A stretch of DNA of 64,000 nt, taken from contig FP929003.1 of assembly GCA_000196815.1 (NCBI GenBank), positions 3,123,501-3,187,500 of the forward strand. Reading direction: 5' to 3'. Origin of the DNA: Nitrospira defluvii. Lineage in GTDB: Bacteria > Nitrospirota > Nitrospiria > Nitrospirales > Nitrospiraceae. A model generated the notes under the pieces. The model had not been told where the DNA came from, made no database searches, and saw only the letters and a program-made list of their open reading frames with translations. Within the stretch, counting starts at the first letter, position 1. The number at the start of each line of letters is the position of its first letter. The position numbers were made by a program, and so were the translations under genes. Below are positions 9,825-17,806 of the stretch, piece by piece.

Positions 9825-10898
9825 TTATGGGGCCGTCCGGCCATGTCCCTCCGGAGAGGCAGCCGAAGCAGGTCTCGGCGGCACCGCCGCATCGGGATTT
9901 CGAAACAACCTACCGGACGAGTGAATAATCCAGTCGACCAGGTCCCGGTCGTTCCGCTGCACATGGAACCAGGTCGTCGCCATCAGGCCATAGGCCTTCC
10001 GGGACAAGGCATAGCGGCTGAAATTGCGCATGGTCTCCTCCCGTTTCCAGGTGGCGCCGATCACGCGAAACCCTTCGCTCTGCATCACGGCCATCGAGGG
10101 AAAACTCCCCTGCTCGTCGCCGTAGTGCCAGTCACACATCACGATATCCCGTGGCAGCCGATTGCGAACCGCTTTCCCATACCCCGCCGCCATCCCATGC
10201 AGATGCTTGGACGAGGCGCCGGGGAACTCCGCCGGATCGAGCAGCATGTCAGCCCACATCCACGTCTCCACCCCCTTTTGGCTCAGGTAGCCGTGAATGC
10301 GTTCGACATCCCGGGCAAAGAGGTCCGCCGGGGCCATGACCTCACCGAACTTCAGCCATTTCGCCACCTGGCCCACCGTCCAACCAAATGCTTCGTCGTG
10401 GCCGATATGGATCGCCCGGGGATGCAGTGCGTCGATAAGTTCATCGAGCAGCCCGAACACCACCTGATACACCCCTTCCTTCCGCGGATCATAAGACACG
10501 GCATTGAACATCAAACCGGGTTGGTGTTTCTGAAAGAACTGCTCCTGGTGCGTCAACAGTTTGACCTCGGGAATCACATCCAATCCATGCGCGCGCGCGT
10601 AGGCAACCCAGGAAATGAGCTGGGCTTTGGTCCACGCGGTTTTCACGGGTTTCCATGGCGCATGATCGAGCCGCACACCATCGGTGAGCAGCACTTGAAC
10701 CGCCGTGAAACCGGCCGCCTGGGCCTGATTGACATATTCACGCGCACGTTCGAGGGGGACGGTTCCGCTCAGAACGAAATGCATGATCCGGAGCGGGGCT
10801 CGATTCGAATCCGACGACGGTTGCGCCACCGCACTCCCGGACAGAACGGTCAAAAGTACAGCCACTGCCCCGCATAACACAGACACATAACGGCACAT
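9825..10898 (-). CDS. Exported glycoside hydrolase family 20-like protein
   Basis: The protein is 357 residues with a Sec signal (about 1-25, ending near GSAVAQ). The rest resembles the TIM barrel of GH20 beta-N-acetylhexosaminidases; the motif HIGHDEAFGW near residue 200 matches the family's H-x-G-x-D-E catalytic Asp-Glu pair. Substrate-side features such as VIPEVKLLTHQEQF also fit. It lacks the usual N-terminal GH20b domain, so it is shorter than classical hexosaminidases and its true substrate is uncertain. GAGGAGG lies 5 nt before the ATG at 10898, fixing the start; the longer open frame upstream lacks a site. Confidence 0.72.
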   Translation of the reverse strand: MCRYVSVLCGAVAVLLTVLSGSAVAQPSSDSNRAPLRIMHFVLSGTVPLERAREYVNQAQAAGFTAVQVLLTDGVRLDHAPWKPVKTAWTKAQLISWVAYARAHGLDVIPEVKLLTHQEQFFQKHQPGLMFNAVSYDPRKEGVYQVVFGLLDELIDALHPRAIHIGHDEAFGWTVGQVAKWLKFGEVMAPADLFARDVERIHGYLSQKGVETWMWADMLLDPAEFPGASSKHLHGMAAGYGKAVRNRLPRDIVMCDWHYGDEQGSFPSMAVMQSEGFRVIGATWKREETMRNFSRYALSRKAYGLMATTWFHVQRNDRDLVDWIIHSSGRLFRNPDAAVPPRPASAASPEGHGRTAP

Positions 10899-11500
10899 GT
10901 TCCCCTCCTCAATCAAACTGCCCGGCCGGAGATGCCGTACGTCGCAAGACGGGACGAGCTCCGGCGGATCGCATCCTAACCAGTCTATGGCGAGGCCGTA
11001 CCGATGCATGCTGCGAATGACCGGCGCCATGCACCGCTCGATCACGAAAAACACATCGGCCAACGGTGCTCGAAATCGTCCAGGTGATGCGTGAAGCCGG
11101 GAAAGGGCGACCGGGGTTCGGCCATGCCTTGCAGAGCCATTAGACTGAGAGATAGATCCACACCCACAGACCATTACGCGTTTATCCTACAACGCAGCGT
11201 CAAAAAATCAGGGGAAAACCTACACGCAGACTTTGCCGAGGTCAAGAAAAGTGGTGCGGAATCACGTAAAAAAGACCCTATATCGACAAGGCGTAGAGCA
11301 AATCACTACGCACAAGCCATTTTGCACTACGTAGAATGGAAGATATATTCTACTTAGTGCCGGACTCAGTTCGTCCAGACCACCAACATCGCATGGACGG
11401 GAAGGCCTGCTGCGGCAGAACGGGTCGCCACCGGGGTACGAAGCTGACCTCCGGTAACAGGCGGGAGCGATGGTGCAAACGGAAGCAGCAACACACGCGG
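10899..11500. other. 600-bp intergenic region with an A+T-rich island
   Basis: No gene is supported. The left 250 bases resemble the surrounding G+C-rich sequence. From about 11190 to 11360 the base composition turns markedly A+T-rich and contains a long inverted repeat, annotated separately, plus the short direct repeat CACTACG at 11304 and 11326. This may be a trace of an inserted element. Confidence 0.5.
11324..11360. repeat. 14-bp inverted repeat with 9-base loop
   Basis: The arms GCACTACGTAGAAT (11324-11337) and ATTCTACTTAGTGC (11347-11360) are complementary except for one position. The sequence sits in an A+T-rich island with no gene. It could be an operator, a terminator without a clear U-tract, or the end of an eroded mobile element. 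Confidence 0.85.
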
Positions 11501-12130
11501 CTAGTCGGTCACGATGCGATATTCGACCACTCGATCGTCCTGATCAAACCGTACCACCAGCATTTCCGAGTCGATTCGAAACATCCCCCGCTCAGGACCC
11601 AGGAAGTAGACGGCACCCCAACGAGCCCAAGCCCTGGTGTGATCCCCCGGCCCGAGCAACTCGATAAGACGACTCTTCGACAGTCCGAGCAACGGCACGG
11701 TGACCATGAGATCGTCGACCATACACAAACGATCCGGCCATGAGTGGTCTACAGCCTGGTTAGCCTTCCATAGTCGAGAGTCGAACGTGCGCCGATGCCA
11801 ACGGTCTTCGAGAGGCGGCCTCAGAAACAGCCATGCGATGGCCACCACATAGGGGAGCAACAGCCCAAGCGCAAGGACGACTGGTTTGTAGGCGACACCC
11901 CGTCGCCAGCGTAAGATGAGCACCGTGGCGAACAGCAGCCAGGGGAGGATAGCGGCGACCGACATCAACCCGACGAGCCAGACCGGCCTGGTTGCGTAGG
12001 TGATCCCCAGACCCAGCCACCCGTTCGCGATCGCCATCCATTGAGTCAGAAACCAGACGCAAGCCGTGGAAATCGCGGCGCCGGCAAGGAAGAAGGCCAG
12101 ACGAGGGAACCGTGGGAACAGTGGTGGCAT
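11501..12130 (-). CDS. Membrane protein of unknown function
   Basis: The 209-residue product has about three hydrophobic segments in its first 110 residues (LAFFLAGAAISTACVWFL, VWLVGLMSVAAILPWLLFATVLIL, VVLALGLLLPYVVAIAWLFL). A soluble C-terminal domain follows, with the run LLGPGD ... YFLGPERGMFRIDSEMLVVRFD. That tail loosely recalls small BamE-like beta domains, but I would not name a function. The ATG at 12130 gives a clean membrane N-terminus; the frame extends to a GTG at 12184. Neither start has a strong ribosome-binding site. Confidence 0.65.
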   Translation of the reverse strand: MPPLFPRFPRLAFFLAGAAISTACVWFLTQWMAIANGWLGLGITYATRPVWLVGLMSVAAILPWLLFATVLILRWRRGVAYKPVVLALGLLLPYVVAIAWLFLRPPLEDRWHRRTFDSRLWKANQAVDHSWPDRLCMVDDLMVTVPLLGLSKSRLIELLGPGDHTRAWARWGAVYFLGPERGMFRIDSEMLVVRFDQDDRVVEYRIVTD

Positions 12131-12304
12131 GATGTGGAACGTCGAGTCCTGGCCGACAGCAGCACGATTGCGTGATGCACCCACACGTGACGATCAGTCT
12201 AGTGAACACTCACGCGTTACGAACGCCGTTTCCGCTTCTTCTTTACCGGGGAAACAGGGACTGAAAGCAACACGGGGAAAGCAGTCTCCCGTGTCGCTCC
12301 GCCC

Positions 12305-13576
12305 TTATTTGGGGGCCGTCAGCTCATCCTGCGCCACGTGGCCCGTCATCGACTTCTCTTGGATATTGTGCTGAATCTCCAGAGCAATCACGCGCGCCAG
12401 CTGGTCCGCCGAGAGTGCGCCCATAGGCAACCCCCGCGTATCCGGGTAAAAGGGGTCATCGGGCGCGGCCGTCCGGTAGGTATTCACCAAAATTGCAGCG
12501 GGTTGAACGCGTTGATCGCGCGCCCCGACCATAATGGCTTTCTCTTCCGGCAACACCCTGGTACGGGTCGCCCAATCCCGCTGATCAATTTTTACGAACG
12601 CAACATTCCACACCTTCCCGTTCAACAGGCTTCGGACCGCCTTCGGCGTACGTTCCCAGAAAAACGGTTCCCGGACGATGTGCTGCAGGGCTTCACGAAT
12701 GCGAATCTCGTAGAGCTTGGTCGTTGAATCCGGATGAGTCGGCGCGACCAGTGCAGTATTGCCGACTTCATAGTAAGACTGGCCGTCGAGGCTCTTCTGA
12801 TCATCCACCGTTCGCAAGTAGGTATCGAACAGTTGCTGGAGGATACGTACCCGCTCCTCCCCCGGCAAGGCGGCAATGTCCTGGTCCGTGTGGATCGGCG
12901 CCGCCTTCAACATTCGTTCACCTGATACCGTTTTGGGCTTCGGCGCGGTGTCCGCCTTGCTGGCCACCCATTGAAATTCTCTTGCGAGCACCGGAGCCAG
13001 CGTATCCGGGTGATGCAGATACCCTTTCTCCTTCAACGAGGAGGCGCTGATCAGCAGGATGACTCGCCCTGGTTCTTTGGTTCGAGTGACCAGAAACGGA
13101 AAGGCTTTGCCTTCGTCGTTCACCACAGTCGGCGCAATCACGACCCTGGCCAGCGCCGCTTTCTTCAGGCTTTCATCGACACGCGGATAATCGGCCCGAT
13201 GCTGCAGGAGGACGGCCAAGGCCTCTCTCACCGTTTCCACCGCGGCGTCTCTGTCTCCCTGAGTCACCCCGCCCCCTTCTGCGGAATCGCTTCCTTGCGC
13301 CAAGAAAATCTGAAATGAGGCGCCGGGAATCGAGTACCCCGCTCCCGCCGTGACAGGACCATCGCCATCGGTGTGACTGCTATGTCCTTGATGATTCGCC
13401 TGCGTGACCGGCACGAAGAAAAGAGCGCCGGCGAGAGTCCCGGCACCGATTGCCCATGACGCAACCCGGGACAGGATGATGAGGTGTCCCGCCCCGAGGG
13501 AACGGGCAGTCCGACGCGGGATTTTGACGCCCCGAACATTGGGCGATGTTTCGCGATGCGGGTCGATCGCTTTCAT
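12305..13576 (-). CDS. Exported or membrane-anchored protein of unknown function
   Basis: I do not recognise this 423-residue protein. It has a basic N-terminus, one hydrophobic segment at about residues 33-58 (IILSRVASWAIGAGTLAGALFFVPVTQA), then a His/Gly-rich linker with HQGHSSHTDGD, which could bind metal. The remainder is a mixed alpha/beta periplasmic region. It starts 41 nt after the galE stop and is probably in the same transcript. The ATG at 13576 is used because the longer frame would run into galE. A G+C-rich inverted repeat at about 12263-12299 may end transcription. Confidence 0.7.
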   Translation of the reverse strand: MKAIDPHRETSPNVRGVKIPRRTARSLGAGHLIILSRVASWAIGAGTLAGALFFVPVTQANHQGHSSHTDGDGPVTAGAGYSIPGASFQIFLAQGSDSAEGGGVTQGDRDAAVETVREALAVLLQHRADYPRVDESLKKAALARVVIAPTVVNDEGKAFPFLVTRTKEPGRVILLISASSLKEKGYLHHPDTLAPVLAREFQWVASKADTAPKPKTVSGERMLKAAPIHTDQDIAALPGEERVRILQQLFDTYLRTVDDQKSLDGQSYYEVGNTALVAPTHPDSTTKLYEIRIREALQHIVREPFFWERTPKAVRSLLNGKVWNVAFVKIDQRDWATRTRVLPEEKAIMVGARDQRVQPAAILVNTYRTAAPDDPFYPDTRGLPMGALSADQLARVIALEIQHNIQEKSMTGHVAQDELTAPK

Positions 13577-13617
13577 CCGAGGATCATCCCATACACCGAG
13601 CGCAGACCGTTGGGCAC

Positions 13618-14637
13618 TCAGCCCGCATACCCTTTTGGATTCGTACTTTGCCAACGCCAGGCATCGGCACACATCTCCTTCAATCCGCGCGCGGCCCGCC
13701 ACCCTAAGGATTGCAAGGCGTGCTTCGGATCGGCATAACAGGACGCCACGTCACCGGGCCTACGGGGAGCGACTTTGTACGGAACTGGCTTTCCACTTGC
13801 TGCTTCAAACGCCCGCACGATCTCCAACACGCTGTATCCATTCCCCGTCCCGAGATTCACCGTCAAACATGCGCCCGGACGTTCGAGCCGATCGAGCGTT
13901 TCCAGCGCCTTGAGGTGGCCCAGGGCCAGATCCACCACATGAATATAATCCCGCACCCCGGTGCCGTCCGGCGTCGAATAATCGTTGCCCCACACGTTCA
14001 AACATTCCCGCCGGCCCACCGCCACCTGCGCCACGAACGGCAGGAGATTGTTTGGCGTCCCCTGAGGATCCTCTCCGATCAGTCCGCTGGTATGAGCCCC
14101 GACCGGATTAAAATAGCGAAGAATGCAAATTTTCCAGGACGCATCGCTCTGCTGGAGGTCGCGCAGGATCTCCTCAACCATGAGCTTCGTTCTGCCGTAG
14201 GGATTCGTAGCCGACAACGGATGATCCTCCGTGAGCGGGAGCCGTTGCGGATCGCCGTAGACTGTGGCAGAGGAGCTGAACACCAGCCGCTGCACACCGC
14301 ACTCCCGCATAGCTTCCAGGAGGCGCAGTGACCCGACGACATTGTTGTCATAGTAGGCCATGGGCTGCTGCACCGACTCCCCGACCGCCTTAAGACCGGC
14401 AAAATGAATGACTGCCGTCGCCCCGCTTTCACGCAAGGCCGCCACCAGGGCTGCGCGATCACGGCAATCGCCGCGTATCACGTGAAGGGATTGTCCGGTA
14501 ATCCGCTCCACGCGAGACAACGATTCGGGATGGCTATTGGAGAAATTGTCGAAGACCGTGACCGCACAACCGGCATTCAGCAGTTCCACACAGGTATGCG
14601 AACCGATATAGCCGGCACCGCCGGTGACCAAAATCAT
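13618..14637 (-). CDS. galE: UDP-glucose 4-epimerase
   Basis: This 339-residue short-chain dehydrogenase-type epimerase interconverts UDP-glucose and UDP-galactose, feeding surface polysaccharide synthesis. The NAD-binding GGAGYIGSH is at residues 5-13, followed by VFDNFSNSHPESL, the Ser of SSSATVYGDP and the catalytic YGRTK near 149-153. The C-terminal NLGTGNGYSVLEIVRAFE and RRPGDVASCYAD motifs are GalE-typical. GGAGG sits 8 nt before the ATG at 14637; an ATG two codons upstream is too close to it. The galM-like and PFK genes nearby at 20-22 kb also handle hexoses. Confidence 0.95.
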   Translation of the reverse strand: MILVTGGAGYIGSHTCVELLNAGCAVTVFDNFSNSHPESLSRVERITGQSLHVIRGDCRDRAALVAALRESGATAVIHFAGLKAVGESVQQPMAYYDNNVVGSLRLLEAMRECGVQRLVFSSSATVYGDPQRLPLTEDHPLSATNPYGRTKLMVEEILRDLQQSDASWKICILRYFNPVGAHTSGLIGEDPQGTPNNLLPFVAQVAVGRRECLNVWGNDYSTPDGTGVRDYIHVVDLALGHLKALETLDRLERPGACLTVNLGTGNGYSVLEIVRAFEAASGKPVPYKVAPRRPGDVASCYADPKHALQSLGWRAARGLKEMCADAWRWQSTNPKGYAG

Positions 14638-14836
14638 GAGCATCGCCTCCGATGGAAGGCACAGCATGAATGCCGTGGCCCCGACCTACGATACACCGCG
14701 AAGAATTTTCTCACAATGGCGAACTCGTATTGCGCGCGCTGAATCCATTCCCCGACTCAGGTCGCCCCCGACCATTCGGGCTAGCACTCCCTTGTCGCAC
14801 TCCGCTACACTTCATGGAACTCGAACGGGACATCGC

Positions 14837-15697
14837 ATGCCAAACGAACGGACCACGAACTACTACGCCATCCTGGAACTCACTCCCGGCGCGTCAGACG
14901 CGGAAATCAAGCGGGCCTGGCATGAACACATGCAAGTCTGGCATCCCGATCGGTTTGTGCATTCGCCGACTCTGCACCGGAAAGCCGAGGCCCGCACGCA
15001 GCTGATCAACCAGGCCTATCAGACCCTCAGCGACCCTGCAGCCCGCGCCCGGTACGACGCCGGCAGACAACATCCCTCATCACCGACGCCACCGCCACGC
15101 CCCTCGCCGACGCCCCGTCCGCAACCAGCCCCGCGATCCCGCCAGGAACTGCGCGGGCCCCAAACGATGCTGAACGTCACCCGGTTCAGTCACCCCAAAA
15201 TCATGGTGCCGGCGATCCATATACTGGTCGATAGCCGCGAACCGCAGCCGTACGAATTCAATGGGCTCGTGCGCATCGCCGGAACGATCACACAGACACT
15301 GCCGGCCGGTGACTATGCGATTGCGGAAGCCCCGGCTATTTTTTGCGTCGAACGCCGGCGCGTCGAGGAGTTCGATACCATCTTCTCCAACCCGTCCGAC
15401 AATCGCCCGCGCTTTCTCCGTGAGCTCGAACCTCTCCGCGCTGTTCCCCATCGCTTTCTGGTGATCGAAGGGACCATCCAGTACAACCGCGGCGGAGGGC
15501 GGCTCGGCCAGTATCACCGAAACGGCATCGTGGACTTTCTGGATTCCCTGACGGCCAGATTCGGACTGCAAATCATCTATTCAGAGAGTCGCGAAGAAGC
15601 GGAAGAACGGGTTGCGAACCTGGCGGCCCTGCACTATGCCTATCACCTCGCCGAACAGCAGGGACTCGGTCGCTGTCTCACGGAGAACGACGTCTAG
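14837..15697 (+). CDS. J-domain / ERCC4-nuclease fusion protein
   Basis: The protein is 286 residues and joins two domains that I rarely see together. Residues 1-75 are a DnaJ-type J domain with an intact HPD at 36-38 and a YDAGR end. Residues 76-105 are a Pro-rich linker. Residues about 125-275 resemble the ERCC4/XPF-type nuclease: VDSRE at 131-135, LPAGDY at 155-160, and FCVERRR at 169-175, where the last recalls the catalytic ERK motif with Arg for Lys. DNA-structure-specific cleavage with recruitment of DnaK is a reasonable inference, not shown. The start is the ATG at 14837. Its stop codon is contributed by the end of a palindromic element. Confidence 0.82.
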   Translation: MPNERTTNYYAILELTPGASDAEIKRAWHEHMQVWHPDRFVHSPTLHRKAEARTQLINQAYQTLSDPAARARYDAGRQHPSSPTPPPRPSPTPRPQPAPRSRQELRGPQTMLNVTRFSHPKIMVPAIHILVDSREPQPYEFNGLVRIAGTITQTLPAGDYAIAEAPAIFCVERRRVEEFDTIFSNPSDNRPRFLRELEPLRAVPHRFLVIEGTIQYNRGGGRLGQYHRNGIVDFLDSLTARFGLQIIYSESREEAEERVANLAALHYAYHLAEQQGLGRCLTENDV

Positions 15698-15899
15698 CAG
15701 GATGCGGAAAAAGTCCGCCAGCAGCGTTCTCGCATCGCTCAGTGGCTCACCGTACCGCAAGAGTACGATTCGCCCCTGTGCTCGCTGCGGCCTTGCTGGA
15801 CGGCCTTTTTGCGCATCCTGCGAGGCTGTTCAACGTCGTCCCACACTGCGTATCTGTGGTGGCTTTGGGACTCAAAACGAGTTTTTCCGCAACCTGCTA
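15695..15899. mobile_element. MITE-like palindromic repeat element
   Basis: The ends TAGCAGGATGCGGAAAAA (15695) and the complement of TAGCAGGTTGCGGAAAAA (15882-15899) form 18-bp terminal inverted repeats with one mismatch. Inside, 15697-15821 is a large imperfect palindrome: its right arm, read in reverse, repeats the left end (GCAGGATGCGCAAAAA). The centre contains GTAC-CGCAAGA-GTAC. There is no transposase. I recall repeats of this type as abundant in Nitrospira genomes, but I cannot check that here. It fills the gap between the J/ERCC4 gene and the AAA+ gene. Confidence 0.82.
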
Positions 15900-15979
15900 G
15901 ACGGAGAAAGAGCCGATGGCTCGCCACAATCTCCCCTTTGCTTGGTAGGGTGAAACCCTCGTGCTAGCATTGCACTCCT

Positions 15980-17500
15980 ATGGCGTTATCGACAAGCGTG
16001 CATGATCTCCGCACCCTGATTCGCTCCTGCCACCCCCTGATCGTCATCGAGACGGTGGAAGAAGAGCGTGTGCTGGCGTTGCTCCAATCCGTGGCAGCAC
16101 AGGAACGCATGCCGCTGTTCGAATGGTCGATGACCAGGGGCCTCACCAGACAGGACGAAGGGCAGAGCATCAGTAAGATGACGGCCGCTCCTCTAGCGGT
16201 CCTTCAACACCTCAACGGACTGACCGTCGAGGCCCTGTTCTGGCTCAAAGATCTTGCGCCGCACCTGCAGGACGCCGCGGTGGCCCGCCAGCTGCGGGAA
16301 GTGAGTCATCACTTCGGCCGATCTCGCACAACCTGTGTGCTCACCGGCCATCCCATCGTCCTTCCGTCCGACATTGAACAGATTGCGGTCCGGCTCGACC
16401 TGCAGCTGCCGAATCGCAATGAACTGCACTCCATGCTCCAAAGTGTGCTGCAGTCACTGGGCACGAGAACGTCGCCGCGCCGCCCCGGCTCCACCCCGAC
16501 GCAGGCAAGCCCCTCGACACAAGAATCCGACGGCATTCTCCGCGCCTTGCAGGGATTGACCTTGCATCAAGCCCGGCAGGTCATCACGCAATGCATCGTC
16601 GAGGACGGCAGATTGTCCGCTGATGATGTGCAGACGATCCTGAAACGCAAGGTCCAGGCGATCAAGGACGGCGGGTTGCTGGAATATTATCCCCTTGAAG
16701 ACAACCGGTTCGAATTGGGCGGATTCGTGAATCTGAAGGCCTGGCTGGAACGAGCGAAGGTAGGATTCACAGCAGAAGCCAAGGCGCTCAACCTGACGCC
16801 GCCTCGCGGGATCATGCTGGTGGGGGTGCCGGGCTGCGGCAAGTCGCTCGCGGCAAAAGCCATTGCGCGCGAGTGGCAACTCCCGCTGCTCAAACTCGAT
16901 GCCGGGCGGCTCTTCGACAAATTCGTCGGTGAATCGGAGAAGAATTTCCGGAAGGCGATCGAGATGGCCGAATCCCTCTCACCGATCGTGCTCTGGATCG
17001 ATGAAATAGAGAAGGCCATGGTGGCCGGCGGCGGCAGCGGAGATGCCGATGCCGGATTGAGCCGCCGGCTCTTTGGTGCCTTTCTCACCTGGCTGCAGGA
17101 AAAGAAGCAGGAGGTGTTTGTCGTCGCCACGGCAAACAACCTCGCCTCCCTCCCGCCGGAACTACTGCGCAAAGGACGGTTCGACGAAATCTTCTTCGTG
17201 GACTTGCCGGACGACCACGAACGGACCGCCATCTGGAAGATCCACCTTGCGCTCCGCAAACAGGATAGCGCGGGATTCGACCTTGAGAAAATCGTCAGCG
17301 CCAGTGATGGGTTCAGCGGCTCGGAAATCGAGCAGGCGGTGGTCGCCGCACTCTACCGGGCCTTACATTACAAAACCCCGCTGACGACCGATCTCTTGAT
17401 TCAAGAATTATCCGGTACCGTGCCGCTCTCGGTCACTCGCCACGAAGACATCGATCAGCTTCGCACCATGGCTCAGGGCCGCTTCGTCAACGTGCGATAA
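15980..17500 (+). CDS. Ycf46-type AAA+ ATPase
   Basis: This 506-residue AAA+ protein resembles the Ycf46/Spastin-like branch found in cyanobacteria, plastids and other bacteria. The N-terminal 250 residues are the Ycf46-specific region (RSCHPLIVIETVEEERVL). The C-terminal ATPase has Walker A GVPGCGKS at 282-289, Walker B IVLWIDEIEK at 336-345, sensor VVATANN, and the arginine finger region LRKGRFDEIFFVDLPD. Its role is unknown in most hosts; links to CO2 uptake in cyanobacteria have been proposed. It follows the J/ERCC4 nuclease in the same orientation with only the palindromic element between them. Confidence 0.85.
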   Translation: MALSTSVHDLRTLIRSCHPLIVIETVEEERVLALLQSVAAQERMPLFEWSMTRGLTRQDEGQSISKMTAAPLAVLQHLNGLTVEALFWLKDLAPHLQDAAVARQLREVSHHFGRSRTTCVLTGHPIVLPSDIEQIAVRLDLQLPNRNELHSMLQSVLQSLGTRTSPRRPGSTPTQASPSTQESDGILRALQGLTLHQARQVITQCIVEDGRLSADDVQTILKRKVQAIKDGGLLEYYPLEDNRFELGGFVNLKAWLERAKVGFTAEAKALNLTPPRGIMLVGVPGCGKSLAAKAIAREWQLPLLKLDAGRLFDKFVGESEKNFRKAIEMAESLSPIVLWIDEIEKAMVAGGGSGDADAGLSRRLFGAFLTWLQEKKQEVFVVATANNLASLPPELLRKGRFDEIFFVDLPDDHERTAIWKIHLALRKQDSAGFDLEKIVSASDGFSGSEIEQAVVAALYRALHYKTPLTTDLLIQELSGTVPLSVTRHEDIDQLRTMAQGRFVNVR

Positions 17501-17806
17501 GCGGATTTGATTCGGCTCCATCGCGACAACGGCTTTGGGGACCACATTCACCGGCTGACCGGGACTCTCCGGACCGGATGGGCCCCGCTCTCCGCCCTCA
17601 GCCTGATCGGTCAGGGCACCTCGCAGAGCCGGACCATCGTACAGTAAGATAATTTGTGATGCCTGAAACCGCTGAGGGCGACGAATCCTTCTCCCTCAGG
17701 CTGCCTCTAATCAACTACAGCCGGTTTGCTGGGGGTGTACCCTTCTGTATCCCGTGTCGCAGCTGACCATGGAAGCGACTTGTTTACCTCAACCAGAGAC
17801 TCACTC
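17501..17806. other. Intergenic region before the TPR gene
   Basis: These 306 bases have no supported gene. The open frame of the downstream TPR protein extends back to a TTG at 17726, but no ribosome-binding site supports it. No clear hairpin or RNA gene is seen. Confidence 0.45.
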
